Assembly (NCBI RefSeq): GCF_000003815.2
Contig: NC_049984.1
Coordinates: 20,836,829-20,900,828 of the forward strand
Reading direction: 5' to 3'
DNA: 64,000 bases
Source of the DNA: Branchiostoma floridae
Lineage: Eukaryota > Chordata > Leptocardii > Amphioxiformes > Branchiostomatidae
Part shown: positions 13,201-23,356 of the stretch, in pieces
How positions within the stretch are numbered: position 1 is the first letter of the stretch
Layout: every line of letters begins with the position of its first letter
Translations under genes and position numbers: made by a program
The notes under the pieces: model-generated
Told to the model about the DNA's origin: nothing
The model's database searches: none
What the model saw: the letters and a program-made list of their open reading frames with translations, nothing else

Positions 13201-16200
13201 TTTTTTTGGGTTGCCATGGCAACGGAATTCTAAAAGGCATATTTTTGCAAAAAATTGTCAATTTCGATTAAAACAATGTTTTCTTGGTAAACTATACTTG
13301 TTTTCTAACAACAAATAAATTCTAAGAAGTTCAATGTTATTTTCATGATTCAAAATTTATAATTTATGCTAATTTTCTGACGTCATTAGTGAAAATCCAA
13401 GATGGCCGCCCTTATTATCTAAATGACGTCATAATGTCATCATATTTCATGGTAATGACACAGAAGTTTATATGAGGATTAAGTTTTACATGTTTATTAT
13501 CCTCTGAAAGTTTGGTGGTCATACAATAAGCAGTTAAAGAGTTAGTCTCAAAAGTTTGTTTTAAAAACTGCTGGGGTCCGTTTGGACCCCAGACGGACTT
13601 AACACGGACTTTCTTTATAATTTCCACAGTACTGAACCAATCTTCGTAAAAACTTCGAAGAAGGTGTAGAAGATATTGATCAACAAAGTCACGGAAGGAT
13701 TTTTTCTTCAGATCAAAAATGTTGAAATGGTACATCAAAATTTACGTCTGGGGTCCAAATGGACCCCACTCGGGTTTAAGACTTTGAAAGAGAATAAGTC
13801 AAGAATGGATCAAAGGATCATCATGATTTTTGGTATGCTGATAGCTTAAGTAATGCTTGATACGATTTGATATCAATTAATTGTAACTTGGGATCTAGTT
13901 TGCATAATCAATGCCGAAATTTTATAAAGCAACTGCAAGCATATAATTATAAAGAAAATGAAATGAGTAACGCATTTGTCTGCAGACATCATTCTACATA
14001 ACAAACCTGGTTTATTTGGCAAAGGTATGTGTTCGTGGAACTCTAGTTTACATATAATGTACATGTAGGTCAGCAGTTTTCTTTCTAGCCTTCTTCTGCT
14101 ATCGTATTTTAATAATGAGTACAATGTACATAATTCAATCAGCATTTGTCTTTTTTGTCACAGGTCTAGCAAAGAATTTGATGGCAGACTTTGTCTCAAA
14201 GTGTACATCAAAATATCAGAACGAGTTTCATAGATTGAATGGAGAAATGGCAGCATTTGCAGAGGAGAACATCCAACTGAGAAGACGACTCGACTCTGAT
14301 GATGAAGAAAATCTAAGAGCCAAAGTTGAAAAAGAGCAGAAAAGTCTGGTAGGCAGGTTCTAATTGTTTAACTTCTACAAACATTTTTGGTACAGACACA
14401 AAACAGGGAAAGTTTCTGGATAACAAGGTAGTTAATTATTCACTATTCACAAACTGTCTGTCATCTTCTAATGTACAGACTCAGGCTCTACTTCAAACTG
14501 CAGCTAGGTGTCACTGCTAATAATGTGTTAAGTATAATTGTATTCATGTACATGTATAATGCAAAGATAAATATTGTCCATCAGCAATAAGTGCAGTTGT
14601 AAAATGTCTTCTAGTTGGTGAATAAAGAATCTTCAAGCTAGTGATCTTCAAATCTGACGAAATAATTCATGAAGGAAAATATTCTACTGGAACCAGCACA
14701 TAGGGTTATAACCAGATTATTTCAGGCCAAGGTTCATTCTGCTGCTGTTGCTCACAGGAGGTTGTACGTGGGAGGTTAAAGCAGGCTTTAGAGGAGGGAG
14801 ATCTGCTGAGGAAAAGGTTATTCACCATGGAGACAGCAGCAAGTTCACAGTCCCAAAATGCTGAGGAGCACAGTAGGTTTGATTTTAATTCATTTTAGAA
14901 ATTCCTTTACTTTGAAATAACATTCCCATTGTGATATTTTGCTCAGTTAAGTTGTATTAGTAGGGCTTGTAATACCACATGCATATGCAAGTTTGTGCAT
15001 ATAGAATTGGTGTGGTGCAAGTATATTCTCAAGCCAAACTTGCACCAGTGAAAGTTGCTTTTATCCACTGTTACTTGACATTAGAAAAAGCTTGCACACA
15101 CCAAGAATATTATCTGTCCTTGAAAGGTAATAGAAAATAACCCTAAATCAATATACCTATCTTGGGAAGATCAGTGACGCTGGAAAGACAGCTGAATACC
15201 AGGAAAGGCTGGCTCGTGTGTACATCAGGGTCAGTATCCCCACGAACCAAAGGAGGGGTAGCACTCGCACCCAGGGTTGGACAAGTTTTTTAAAATCCCC
15301 TTGTCCTATCAGGCAAGTACATGAAAAATTTACTTGCCCGAACCAACTTTTCACTTGCCCAAAATGTAAGAACATTTTTATTTGTATTTAATCACTTCCA
15401 TCAATGTAATTTGTTTGTTATTGGCTCTGTTTTCCTGTGTTGACCAATGCCTGATGCCAGGACTTTAAAAGGTAACAAGTAACTATATAGGTGCACTGGA
15501 TGACGAAATGTTATGACCATTGTGAGGCTGCCTCATCCATCCTGGACTGTTGGCTCTCAGGAACACTGCTGTGGCTCTGGGGTGACGCAGGGTAATGGAC
15601 GTCTCCAGTTGAGTGGTGCTTTTTTTGCCAGGAACCTGTACGGTGCACCTGCGCCACCTCCTTGCCACACTTGGTTTTGGCTCGGTGAATCTTTAATCCC
15701 CTGCTGTTCTTACATATCTTTCCACAATGACACATTACAACTGGTACGGTACCCCCTCCTGTTTACGTTGTTTGCGTTGTCTGTCTAAGTGTCCATATTT
15801 CGTTCTGTGCTGTCACTGTTACATCCGTCACAACGAGTCCCTCATCCCCCCTCTCGGGTGACTGGGGGCATTGCTCTGCAGGGCGCGAAATTCCACCTGC
15901 ATATGCAGGTTAGTGCAAGTATATTTGGAGCTGTGCAGGTATTTCTGGTGCGAGTGCTGCATGTACATTGGGATACTGACCCTGGTGTATACACGAGCCA
16001 GTCTTTCCTGGTAAGTCAGCTGTCTTTCCAGCATTGCTGGTCCCAAGATAAGTATATTTCACATAGGCATGAAAATAAGGATATGGCACTGAAATAAGCA
16101 TGCATTTCCTAGGTCCCCCAACATGTCAATGTACATTGACATGTGCATTGCAAGGCCACTCTTCTGTGCACACAAGACATGAGGGAGACAATTACCCTGC

Positions 16201-19200
16201 CCATGTGCTCTGTGTGTGAGTTGTCGTGAAACTTTGGTAATGAAGTGAGTGATTGTTGTTGAGGAGACCATATAGGGCATTGGGTCAATTCCATTTGTCA
16301 AGCTTGACAATGATCAAGAGTGATAGGTATAAGTTACTTTTTGTTTGGGGCTATGGGAAGTTTGTTGTATTTTGTGTTAAGGTTGTGTGAACTCATGATG
16401 GTGATGTTCATCATTTTTGAGTTGATATCAAGTTGGCCATGCCTTTGGAAGTCCGATGGGAAGTAAAGTGGGAAAATGGTGTCTTTCTTCTTTGCAATTT
16501 GGAATTTGTTGAGAACCTTTGTGATTTATCCTCGCCTATTGTAAGCTCCCCCAATTCAACCTTTGGCTGCAAAGAGAGAGTAGTTGGCCCGCTCAGTAAC
16601 CAATACAATTATGGTAAAAAATTAAAAAGCGAGAATCAGCATGCATGAAGCAGCAATTTAGCAAAGAGCTTGTAGGTATTATATGTCCAGACCTGATGCT
16701 TGTTGTGTGATCAATGTCCAGGTGAGCAGAATAAGTTACTGACCCAGGAAGTGAGCAGTTTGAGGCTCCAGCTGGTCAACTACAAGAAAATGCAAGAGTT
16801 GACATCCATGCTACAAGAAAGCCACAAGTAGGTGTCTCAGGTCATCTTGTAGCACAGAATGTTCCGAAACTTGACTTTGGTTTACCTGTTGTTCATTAGA
16901 ATGCTTTTTTTCTTTCATATGGTACACCACATTGGAATTATTATTAAGCATCATGGCTGAAAGTAAAAGTGGTAAATTTTCCAAATCCCATTGAAAACCA
17001 ACAAATTAGCAGATCAAGTAGAAGGGGTCCCCACCAAGTATGTCAAAATTAGTCAAATAAACAAGACATATTGCCAATTCAGTGCCCTCAGGACAATAGT
17101 AATCAAAAGAATAGCAAGTGGTGAAGCATATACCGCCCTTATAATATAATAAAGTCACGGCGGCACCTTCCACCATATATTACTTTTTTTTTTTAATCAT
17201 GCTGGCAAGTCTTGATGCCATTAAACTATGACAAGCCAAGTTTGTGTCTGCATTTTATTTTTGGGTTGCAAATGCTCTGTTTCTTACTGTCCTGGTGTGG
17301 AATGGACGGATCCTGATCGAGCGCCATATCAAACAAATAGAACCAGGTAGAACCCCCTGTTCTATTTCGAACACCTCCGTCAAAAACAGCCCCAGTGGGA
17401 CAGAAATGGCCGAAAGAAAAATTGCTATGCTCTTCTTTGCTGAAGACTACATCCGCCCAGTGTAGTTGTTTTGGGAAGCAGAGACACTGCATAGCATTAC
17501 ATTGTTGATGGGCTGAATGCACGTGTAGAGCAGGGTATGTATAAGACACAGGACTCTGCACTAGCAGACTTTGTAGAAGTGTTAGCTGGCATTTAGTACA
17601 AGCTCCCTCTCCACAAGTGCCCAAGCTGCTTTTTCTCTCAATTTTGTTTTTGTCTTGAGCATGTATGCAGCTGTTATGCATGCAACAAACGCAGTAGATC
17701 CCCTGTCACAGATATGTGTTACCCTGGTTTCTACGTGCATGGACCGCATGTCAGAAACCAGGCACTCCTGCCCACCAACAAGGTGATGCTATGTGGTGCC
17801 TCCCGCTGCCAGTTTGACTAAAATTATAATGCCCTTACCACACCTGTATAAGCCCAATCCTCAAATGACTATACCAAGTGTATGTAGCCCTCAACAAAGA
17901 AGGCAGCACATTTTTTGTCCTATTCTGAGAAGGTTTCATGGCTCAAAAAAGCTAAACCCACACATAATAGAAAAGGTGGGATCTTTCGTCTTCCACTGCC
18001 TTCGAAAAAGGAGTCGAACCCAATAACCCAGGACCTAGAGTTAGCTTTCACTAGCTTTAGACTAGAGTAGACACAATATTGTTTCTTTTACACTGTTTGT
18101 ATTTTGTATGTTACCTGCAATTAGCCCACGGGCAAGAATTTGCAATAAACTTATTTATTAATCTGCTAAACAGAAGTCAGTCGCTATTATCAGCTTAATA
18201 ACGGCGGCGGCCAGTTCTGTCCAACAAGCGCTGTTTTTTACGGAGGTGTTCGAAATTGAACATGATCAAACAAGGGGGCAGGGCTTTGGGATCGGTCCAT
18301 TGCCAAAATGTCTTGCTATATATAAATGTATTGCATATATACCATACATGTATTTTCTTAGTACACACTCCTAATTCAGGACAAGTCTCAAACAAAATGT
18401 AGCACTGAAACATAAAGCACTGAAAAACTTCAATATACACTCGGCACAAAAAGTTTGGAATATCAACTTTGGTATATCGTATCTCCGTTGTTTCTGCATA
18501 AATTTCTATGTATTATATATCAATAGAAAATGTGTGATTCCCTTTCCTATGGTATCAAACTTATTATGATTGTAATCTCATGAAACGAGCACCAGGCCTG
18601 CTTACGTGAGTGGGTCACCAAAAAAAAGTGCCCAAATTTCCCTGTTTCTGTTCAACACTGTATCGTCCTGTTGCAGTGTTGGTATTGGCGCGTGTCTGTT
18701 GGCATTTTCACGTCACGTTTGGTATCGTGTTTTAGCACATTTGAGTAGAGCATATCTTCCCTTTTGGTAGTTGGATGGCCGAATAAAATCGTGGAGGCAG
18801 CAAGAAGAACCGCACGCTGACACGACTGTTGAAGAGTAACTGTCAGCCTTTGGTGGTGGAGGCAGTGTCATGGTGTGGGGCGGTATAACCGCCATAGGAA
18901 AAACAAGACTCGTCATCATTTCAGGCAACTTCAATGTGGTGAGATATAGGGACACCATTCTCCATCCAGTCTCGATGTCTTACCGCTTCAATATTGGACC
19001 AAATGGCATTTCCTTATTTTGCAAGATCACAACACCTGTCCACACAGAGCAAGGACCATTGCAGACTACCTCCAGGATGCTGAAGTACAGTCTAGGATGG
19101 AATAGCTTATGGCTAGCACTCTGACTATTGAACACATCCTGTTTCAAATTGCTAGACTAAAGAGTAACAGTGGCTTTGATTGACATGTCCTGTTTAGTCC

Positions 19201-20787
19201 ACTTCCCTTTGTTCACAAGTCAATACTGACGGAAGAAAATTAGCTGAACGGAGTGTTTGACTTTAGTAGGGTAATTTCGGCACTTCATTTTTGTGACCCC
19301 CTGTACGTAAGCAGGCCTGGTGCTCGTTCCATGAATTTACAATCATAAGATACTCTATTCAGATTGCTAAAAATAAACTTCAATGTTCTGTATACCAAAA
19401 GTTACATGAAAAAAGGATTGATTGAATCATTGTCACCCGCGGCCATAACAACCGGACGATACAGTGTTGAACAGAAACGGGGAAATTTGGGCACTTTTTT
19501 TTGGTGACCCATTCACATAAGCAGGCCTGGTGCGCGTTCCATGAGTTAGCAATGACAATGGGTTTGATACCATTAAAAAGGGAATCACACACGCTTTCTA
19601 TAGATATATAATACATGCTGAGTGTAGTATGTGCCCCTTTGACAACAATTTTAACACGTCTTACCTTCATCGACAGATCTTGAACACATTTTGAACTTGA
19701 TAGATGGAAATGTATGGTATTTTCTGCTCTTTTTTCAGGGTTGTTTTTGCAAAAATTAAAGACTTCTATGTCCTTGCTTAAATTTGTAAAAAATACTAGT
19801 GCTAGTAGTCATGCATGGTGGCATTGTCTCTAAAAACTTGTGAATTGCATACCACAGAGTAGAAAAAATGTTGTACAAGAAAACAATGTGCATTTTTACA
19901 TAATTCCTAGAGCTGTATAGCACCACATTAAATTTGCTGTCCTTTTCCAATTTATACACAATAACCTCAAATAAAGTAACCTCACAACTTTGGTTAACAA
20001 CTTGCAGCACCTTTTGGATTTTAGAAAGTTTTTAAAAAGTGCATACTTATTCGAGAAAATACGGTAACAAGGGGAAACAAGATGATCGTCAACATTCAAC
20101 TTGCAAAACTTTGAATTAAAAGATTGATGTTTGGATGTCAGTGCTGAAAACATAATTTCTGTTTGTTAAAGTTAAAACAATCATTGCTGTTCAGAATGCT
20201 GACATGCAGAATTCTTGATAATGAATACTGTTAGAAACATTGCAGGTCTCTAACAGAATATACACCAAAAAGCAGTTACTCAAGCAACTGGATATGATTT
20301 TGGAAACGGTCAGATGTTTCAGACAGCCATCTGGTATCTTTCATCTCTAACTGCTTTTTGGCATATCTTATTACCTAGATGTCTAGCCTTTTTTGACCTA
20401 ACAGAACATATTCAAGGTGTGTGAAATCATGAATTCAAAGTAATTTACAGCCCAAACTTTAATTTGTAATAAAAACTAGTGCAATTGTGTAATAATAGTG
20501 CAATAATGCAATTTCTTTCATTCTAATCTAAGGCCGAGACATATCTTATACATCTCACAATTGGAATTTTGGTACTTTTTGTAGCTTCTGTTCACCTGTT
20601 GATAAGCTCCTGTTTGTTTAGATCTCTGGTTACCACTAATGAGCACCTACTGAAGGAGCTGGAGGAGACCAGACAGCGCCACCAGCATGAGGTGGAGCAG
20701 CTACACTGGAGTTACGACCAACTCAAGAGAACAACTGAACAGGGCAGCTCAGCTACCATCTATGGACAGCACAATGGGGTCTTGTGA
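1222..20787 (+). CDS. CEP72/LRRC36-like coiled-coil protein, 3' nine exons
   Basis: Nine exons with AG/GT borders and matching phases: 1222-1347, 1590-1739, 4622-4834, 9018-9226, 11012-11153, 14164-14348, 14758-14872, 16732-16827 and 20622-20787 (TGA at 20785). They encode about 467 residues. The first part is low-complexity, Ser/Gln/Pro-rich. Exon 5 carries a conserved-looking segment with VVDKYWNGSGSL. Exons 6-9 are heptad-rich coiled coil, ending with MLQESHKSLVTTNEHLL and HEVEQLHWSYDQLKR. The C-terminal block resembles my recollection of the centrosomal CEP72/LRRC36 family, whose N-terminal leucine-rich repeats would lie upstream of the window. An optional acidic exon may sit at 11257-11336 (GEEEEDNEN), but its donor is weak. 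If the assignment is right, the product acts at centrosomes or centriolar satellites. Exon structure is strong; the family name is from memory and moderate. Confidence 0.72.
1740..4621 (+). other. Intron between exons 2 and 3
   Basis: This is a 2.9-kb intron by splice logic (GTAAAG donor, TCTGTAG acceptor). I see no coding sequence, RNA gene or structured repeat in it. Confidence 0.6.
5000..6860 (-). mobile_element. Antisense 5'-truncated LINE (CR1/Jockey-like)
   Basis: Minus-strand reading gives, in order, an RT N-terminal piece (6818-6633), the RT core (6410-5742) and a C-terminal tail with the usual W-N-S-L-P block (5622-5269). The 3' end near 5000-5060 is a degenerate AAATGAAATG-type microsatellite, which is typical of LINE tails. 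The endonuclease and ORF1 are missing, so this is a dead 5'-truncated copy. It lies in the intron between exons 3 and 4 of the coiled-coil gene, opposite to its transcription. Confidence 0.85.
5742..6410 (-). pseudogene. LINE reverse transcriptase core fragment
   Basis: A 222-residue open stretch holds RT motifs: the GVPQGSILGPLL block, the YADDT catalytic box (MYADDTIIY), and the downstream CKTMLVG and FKSLGVVLD blocks. The expected F-x-D-x-x-x-AFD motif is altered to FRDLPRAFD. Flanking parts of the RT are in other frames, so no complete enzyme is made. Confidence 0.85.
7150..7640 (-). mobile_element. Antisense LINE C-terminal tail fragment
   Basis: Minus-strand translation of 7634-7329 gives a zinc-knuckle-like tail (KCDCGASSETVSHYLLHCPL), the Cys/His block found after the RT in many LINEs. 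It is followed on that strand by an AT-rich TATTGTATTGTATT end near 7180-7290. The clade differs from the LINE at 5.0-6.9 kb. The RT itself is absent. Confidence 0.7.
7665..7700. repeat. Perfect 15-bp inverted repeat, 6-nt loop
   Basis: TGCCTGTACTTAGCC at 7665-7679 is followed after CTATCT by its exact reverse complement at 7686-7700. The arm contains CCTGTACTTAGCC, the same string found in LINE 3' ends at 26052 and, in variant form, 27085. The hairpin may therefore be a folded-back LINE 3' terminus. Confidence 0.8.
7701..9017 (+). other. Intron 3 remainder, no feature seen
   Basis: This stretch completes the intron before the exon at 9018. I see no coding sequence or clear TE structure. A GC-rich patch at 8880-8960 is probably a small repeat remnant. 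Confidence 0.4.
10013..10927. mobile_element. Non-autonomous DNA element with about 25-bp terminal inverted repeats
   Basis: The left end reads CTCGTTCTCATTTAAATGTC. The right end is its near-perfect reverse complement, ending in GAGAACGAG at 10927. Inside, the motif TGTAACAAACGTTACC and close variants recur at about 10391, 10567 and 10731, and a 30-bp near-palindrome lies at 10732-10761. An open stretch at 10281-10646 has no recognisable domain. No clear target-site duplication is visible, so the exact ends are provisional. It lies in the intron between exons 4 and 5. Confidence 0.65.
10732..10761. repeat. 30-bp near-palindrome GTAACAAAC...GTTTGTTAC
   Basis: The two 15-bp halves are reverse complements with one mismatch. 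The core motif also occurs singly elsewhere in the same element, in the manner of subterminal repeats bound by a transposase. A function is inference. Confidence 0.7.
11400..11735 (+). repeat. Dispersed repeat with CCCCTAGCGGC motif
   Basis: The block includes TGTCAACAGCATAACTCGAG, wording about strand-neutral low-coding sequence and a GGGCCCCCTAGCGGCTTTTC segment. Related pieces occur at 31015-31120 (plus) and 42470-42720 (minus), so it is a dispersed family. No coding potential was recognised. Confidence 0.6.
11736..12415 (+). repeat. Three tandem units of about 240 bp
   Basis: Units start near 11741, 11972 and 12219 with TGTTGACGGATCGTCATG or a variant. Each contains AATTATGCAAATCAACAGC followed by TAATTTGCATAATTAATGAG. 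A fourth, diverged unit lies at about 13800-13960, beyond an inserted transposon. The octamer-like ATGCAAAT recurs in every unit. Confidence 0.8.
12420..13775. mobile_element. piggyBac-like non-autonomous element with TTAA duplication
   Basis: TTAA at 12416-12419 and 13776-13779 flanks a 1.36-kb insert. It begins CCCTCAAGCACCCGACC and ends CACTCGGGT, with subterminal GAGTGGGGTCC / GGACCCCACTC inverted repeats and another GGGTCC...GGACCCC pair near 13575-13590. TTAA target sites with CCC/GGG ends are the hallmark of piggyBac-type elements. No transposase is encoded. The element splits the 240-bp tandem array and is itself interrupted at 12632. Confidence 0.75.
12632..13025. mobile_element. Nested 394-bp MITE with perfect 19-bp TIRs and 9-bp TSD
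   Basis: The TIRs are TAGCCTGGGTACCATCCGG and its exact reverse complement. The duplicated target CAGAAGGAC flanks both sides (12623-12631 and 13026-13034). A 9-bp duplication suits Mutator-like elements best, though the family is not proven. The insert sits inside the piggyBac-like element. Confidence 0.85.
15150..16060. repeat. Inverted-repeat element enclosing a LINE zinc-finger fragment
   Basis: Segments 15150-15275 and 15955-16060 are diverged inverted copies, sharing for example CTGGAAAGACAGCTGA and CAGGGTCAGTATCCC. Between them a minus-strand stretch codes for a retrotransposon-type zinc finger. A dinucleotide-poor tract with GGCAAGT/ACTTGCC pairs lies near 15300-15360. This is a composite of at least two TE remnants in the intron between exons 7 and 8. 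Confidence 0.6.
15511..15735 (-). pseudogene. C2H2 zinc finger from a LINE ORF N-terminus
   Basis: The reading frame begins MCHCGKICKNSRGLKIHRAK followed by TKC. This is a C-x-C...H...C finger of the type seen at the N-terminus of zinc-finger-bearing LINE proteins. It has no continuing RT or endonuclease and runs into unrelated sequence, so it is a 5' fragment. Confidence 0.6.
17295..18310. repeat. Inverted repeat pair around a LINE 3' tail
   Basis: 17295-17410 and 18190-18310 are diverged inverted copies; both carry TTTCGAACACCTCCGT or its complement. Between them, near 18110-18160, lies an ACCTGCAATTAGCCCACGGG...AATAAACTTATTTATT sequence resembling a LINE 3' terminus. On the minus strand the right copy codes for FEHLRKKQRLLDRTGRR, which looks like repeated TE-derived protein. 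The family was not identified. Confidence 0.55.
18436..19626 (+). mobile_element. Degenerate Tc1/mariner element
   Basis: The left end TACACTCGGC and the right end GCTGAGTGTA sit next to TA. Long subterminal inverted repeats follow (18525-18680 against 19445-19625), including GCACCAGGCCTGCTTA and AAGTGCCCAAATTTCC. A third, direct copy near 19290-19345 suggests two overlapping insertions. The internal piece at 18850-19010 codes for GGGSVMVWGGITAIGKT and YRDTILHP, a Tc1 transposase catalytic-domain signature, with stops around it. The element is dead. It lies in the intron before the last exon. Confidence 0.85.
18845..19015 (+). pseudogene. Tc1 transposase fragment
   Basis: The translation GGGSVMVWGGI then VVRYRDTILHP matches the Tc1 DDE core region, where G-G-x-V-M-V-W-G is diagnostic. 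Neither the N-terminal HTH nor the final acidic catalytic residue is present in frame. Confidence 0.8.
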
Positions 20788-22375
20788 AACTCTGGGTGGA
20801 GACTAGGATGTTCCTTTTATTCGTTACAGATACTGACCAAAGATTATTTTCTGTACAATGTTTTTTTTTCTGTGCCTTCATCTTTCTTAAGGTAGAGGAA
20901 GCACCGGGAAAGTGTTCACAGTCATGAGGGGAAAAGTGCCCTCTGGCTACCCTGACCTATATGTATCTGTAGGCCAGATGATCTGAAAGGCAGGGTGGAA
21001 TGAAGGATGAGAGATAAGCTAAAACCTGTCTATGTGCAAGCAACAATATCTGCCCAAAAAGTTACACCCTAGTGCTACCACAGGACGCTCAAAGTCAGCA
21101 TGCCAGGCTAGGTAACATTTCAGACAATGGATGTTAACTTTTTTTAAAATGCATTGGGAAGTGGAAAAACTGTATACCAAATAGAAAGATAAAAGCATTT
21201 TGTAGATGTATTACGTTATTTTTATAGTATATGTATAAGTATATATAGTACAGTATTATTGACAGCCAACAGATATCTAGTGGGCATTTAGAATGAAATC
21301 TACAGTCTCTTACAGTGTGTAACTTTCCCTAGACTGAGAGCTAATTATTTTCATGTTTCGCTTTGCTTCTGTTCTTTACCTTTTCCTGTTTAATATTTTT
21401 TCCTCGTCATTCCATTCGTCATTCCTGATTTTTCTCGTTGATTTCATGCATCATCATGTTAGTTTCAACCCCTAATGGCACTCACGAACAGAAGAAAAGT
21501 TTAACTTATACTGGTAAATAGAACTTTTCTGTAACATTACTAATGGAATTTTTTTTCATTTCTTTGTGAAAACACAAAGCTAATGACGTTATATTCTAAA
21601 GATGAATATGGATAAAAGTAGTGTATCCTGGTAGATATTTGATACTATCCAAGATACATGTAGATGTAGATGTCAGCTTCTGTCAAAAGCACTTGCTTGA
21701 AATCAGAAGAAATGTACCATGGAAACCTAGAACATAGAGATTGAACTGGTGTGGCTTGACATTCGTTTTGTTCTAAAACTTGTCTCCAACTAAAAGCCAT
21801 GGTTCTGTGATTTCTAGTCTGAAGTTCAAGGAATCGAAATCAATCTGTTTTGGTCGCTTCCCATGCATGGAAGACAACGTTTCATAGTGTTTGAATCTGT
21901 CACTGTTTGAAATTAAAAGCATGATTTGGATACCGTGGTAGCTAAGTGAAAGAATGAAATTTGGAATGATGGAAAGAAGTTTTGGACATTGATTTTAGTG
22001 CTATTAGAACTAACATGTACAGTACCACAAAATGAGCCTTATTTGAGTCAAATGTTTTCCTAGAAATTAAATACCTTAACAGATTTGGAAAATAGAGCCT
22101 TGTTATCATTTTGTTACTTCCGTATGTTTAATGGGAGCGCAAATACACTGCAGTATACATGTACTCATGACTTTGATAGACATCAAACATATGGGGATTA
22201 TATGAAATAGAATAATTTTAGCTTTCTTACCTTGTGATGTTTCTGATCTTTTAGCACGAGTCACCAAGTAAATAGATATCATTCAGTGTGTACTTCATTT
22301 GCTCAGATTACCTTGGTGAGAAATACCTTTTTTGTGTCAAGCTGAATGAAGCAGTATTAAAGTTTTGATGCCATC
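20788..22375 (+). other. 3' UTR and downstream region of the coiled-coil gene
   Basis: An AT-rich non-coding stretch follows the TGA of the last exon. A possible polyadenylation signal ATTAAA lies at 22356-22361. A long 3' UTR is plausible, but the true cleavage site cannot be told from sequence alone. Confidence 0.4.
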
Positions 22376-22617
22376 TAAGAGGCGTCTGCTGATGGCGGCG
22401 ATTGCGGTAACGCCGATCGTTCGCTCCTGCTAAAAGATGTTAAATTGTGTCTTGATCGTGCGATCTTACAATATTCTACAATCTACTAGTTTGTAGAGGC
22501 AATATCTTCTATCTGGATAAGTTTTATCGCCTCTTCTAGTGATTTTCCTCGTAATACGACGGTATCTAGGTGTTCTCCCAAGACCCAAGCCGGACCCAAG
22601 CTGGACCCAAGCCAAAC

Positions 22618-22914
22618 ATGGCCGACAGAGGTGACCGTGACGAGCTATACTCTCTACTTGGAGTGCCACCTTCAGCTATCATCGATGCATACAAGAACGA
22701 AATCTTGCAGTATGAAGAAGCCTCAAAGTTTAGCAGAAAGGACAGCGCTTATAAAGAAGCTGACTCAAAGTATAAAGAGGTGAGCAGGGCGTTCTTTGTT
22801 CTTTCTGACGCGTCGCACAGACAACTCTACAATGACAGCGGCGTCATCCCCAACTCCCCCCAAGCCTACCAAGAAGTCACTGCGGCAGCGAAGAGACTAT
22901 TGCATACAACATAA
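22618..22914 (+). CDS. Degenerate J-domain-like N-terminus of a LINE-type ORF1
   Basis: ATG at 22618 is in good context (AACATGG). The 98-residue frame shows a J-domain layout: DELYSLLGVPPS, an I-x-x-AYKNEIL helix, then YKEVSRAFFVLSDASHRQLY (helices III and IV). The catalytic HPD tripeptide is missing; the loop reads EASKFSRKDS. The Hsp70-stimulating function of J-domains should therefore be lost. The frame ends at TAA 22912, but the downstream ORF1 continues in another frame from about 22915, so a frameshift probably separates two parts of one protein. A stand-alone host J-like protein is the alternative. Confidence 0.55.
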   Translation: MADRGDRDELYSLLGVPPSAIIDAYKNEILQYEEASKFSRKDSAYKEADSKYKEVSRAFFVLSDASHRQLYNDSGVIPNSPQAYQEVTAAAKRLLHTT

Positions 22915-23356
22915 TACACAAAGTATAACTATCTATCTACCTCAAAACCTTGCGAAGTGCTGGCTTACTGCCTGTGAAGAAGAGCACGCCACGAAGGCAA
23001 CAAATGGCGATAGTCAAGGCCACCACATCAAAACTACGTTCAATGATGCCAAGTCTGAAGAATCGGTTGGAACCGTGAGTATCCTAGTGTATGAAAGCAC
23101 TCAGAAACTGTTGATCCAGGGTTCGGCATATTTGCTCTGGTTTTCAGAAGTCTTCCCTATACTTAGGAAGAGAATCAATACTAGGTCTGTCTGTGTTGAA
23201 ACCCAAACCGAAAACATGGGCTCCGAGGCGGGAGAAAGCTCAGAGTCTGTGATCGCTGCTAACCCGTCGATCTGCCAAACATGCGATCAGCCACTATCAT
23301 CTGATGTTTGCCCTCTATGTAATACTGTTCCTAAAGACTTTGTGGATGTGAACAGT
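22915..23356 (+). pseudogene. Middle of the retroelement ORF1 with CxxC zinc motif
   Basis: The open frame contains SITIYLPQNLAKCW, then a block VSILVYESTQKLLIQGSAYL-LWF-SEVFPILRKR, then ICQTCDQPLSSDVCPLC, a C-x2-C...C-x2-C zinc-ribbon-like motif. The VYxSTQKLLIQG block resembles what I recall from invertebrate LINE ORF1 proteins; this is from memory. At 23356 the frame enters an inserted element and stops at 23399. The remainder of ORF1 resumes in frame at 29907. Confidence 0.55.

Noticed and set aside
19380-19670. Minus-strand 96-codon frame with WNAHQACLCEWVTKKKCP
   Set aside because: It lies in the inverted repeat of the Tc1 remnant; the opposite arm gives the same peptide.
22618-22914. 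Functional DnaJ co-chaperone
   Set aside because: The HPD motif is absent and the sequence leads into retroelement ORF1 blocks.
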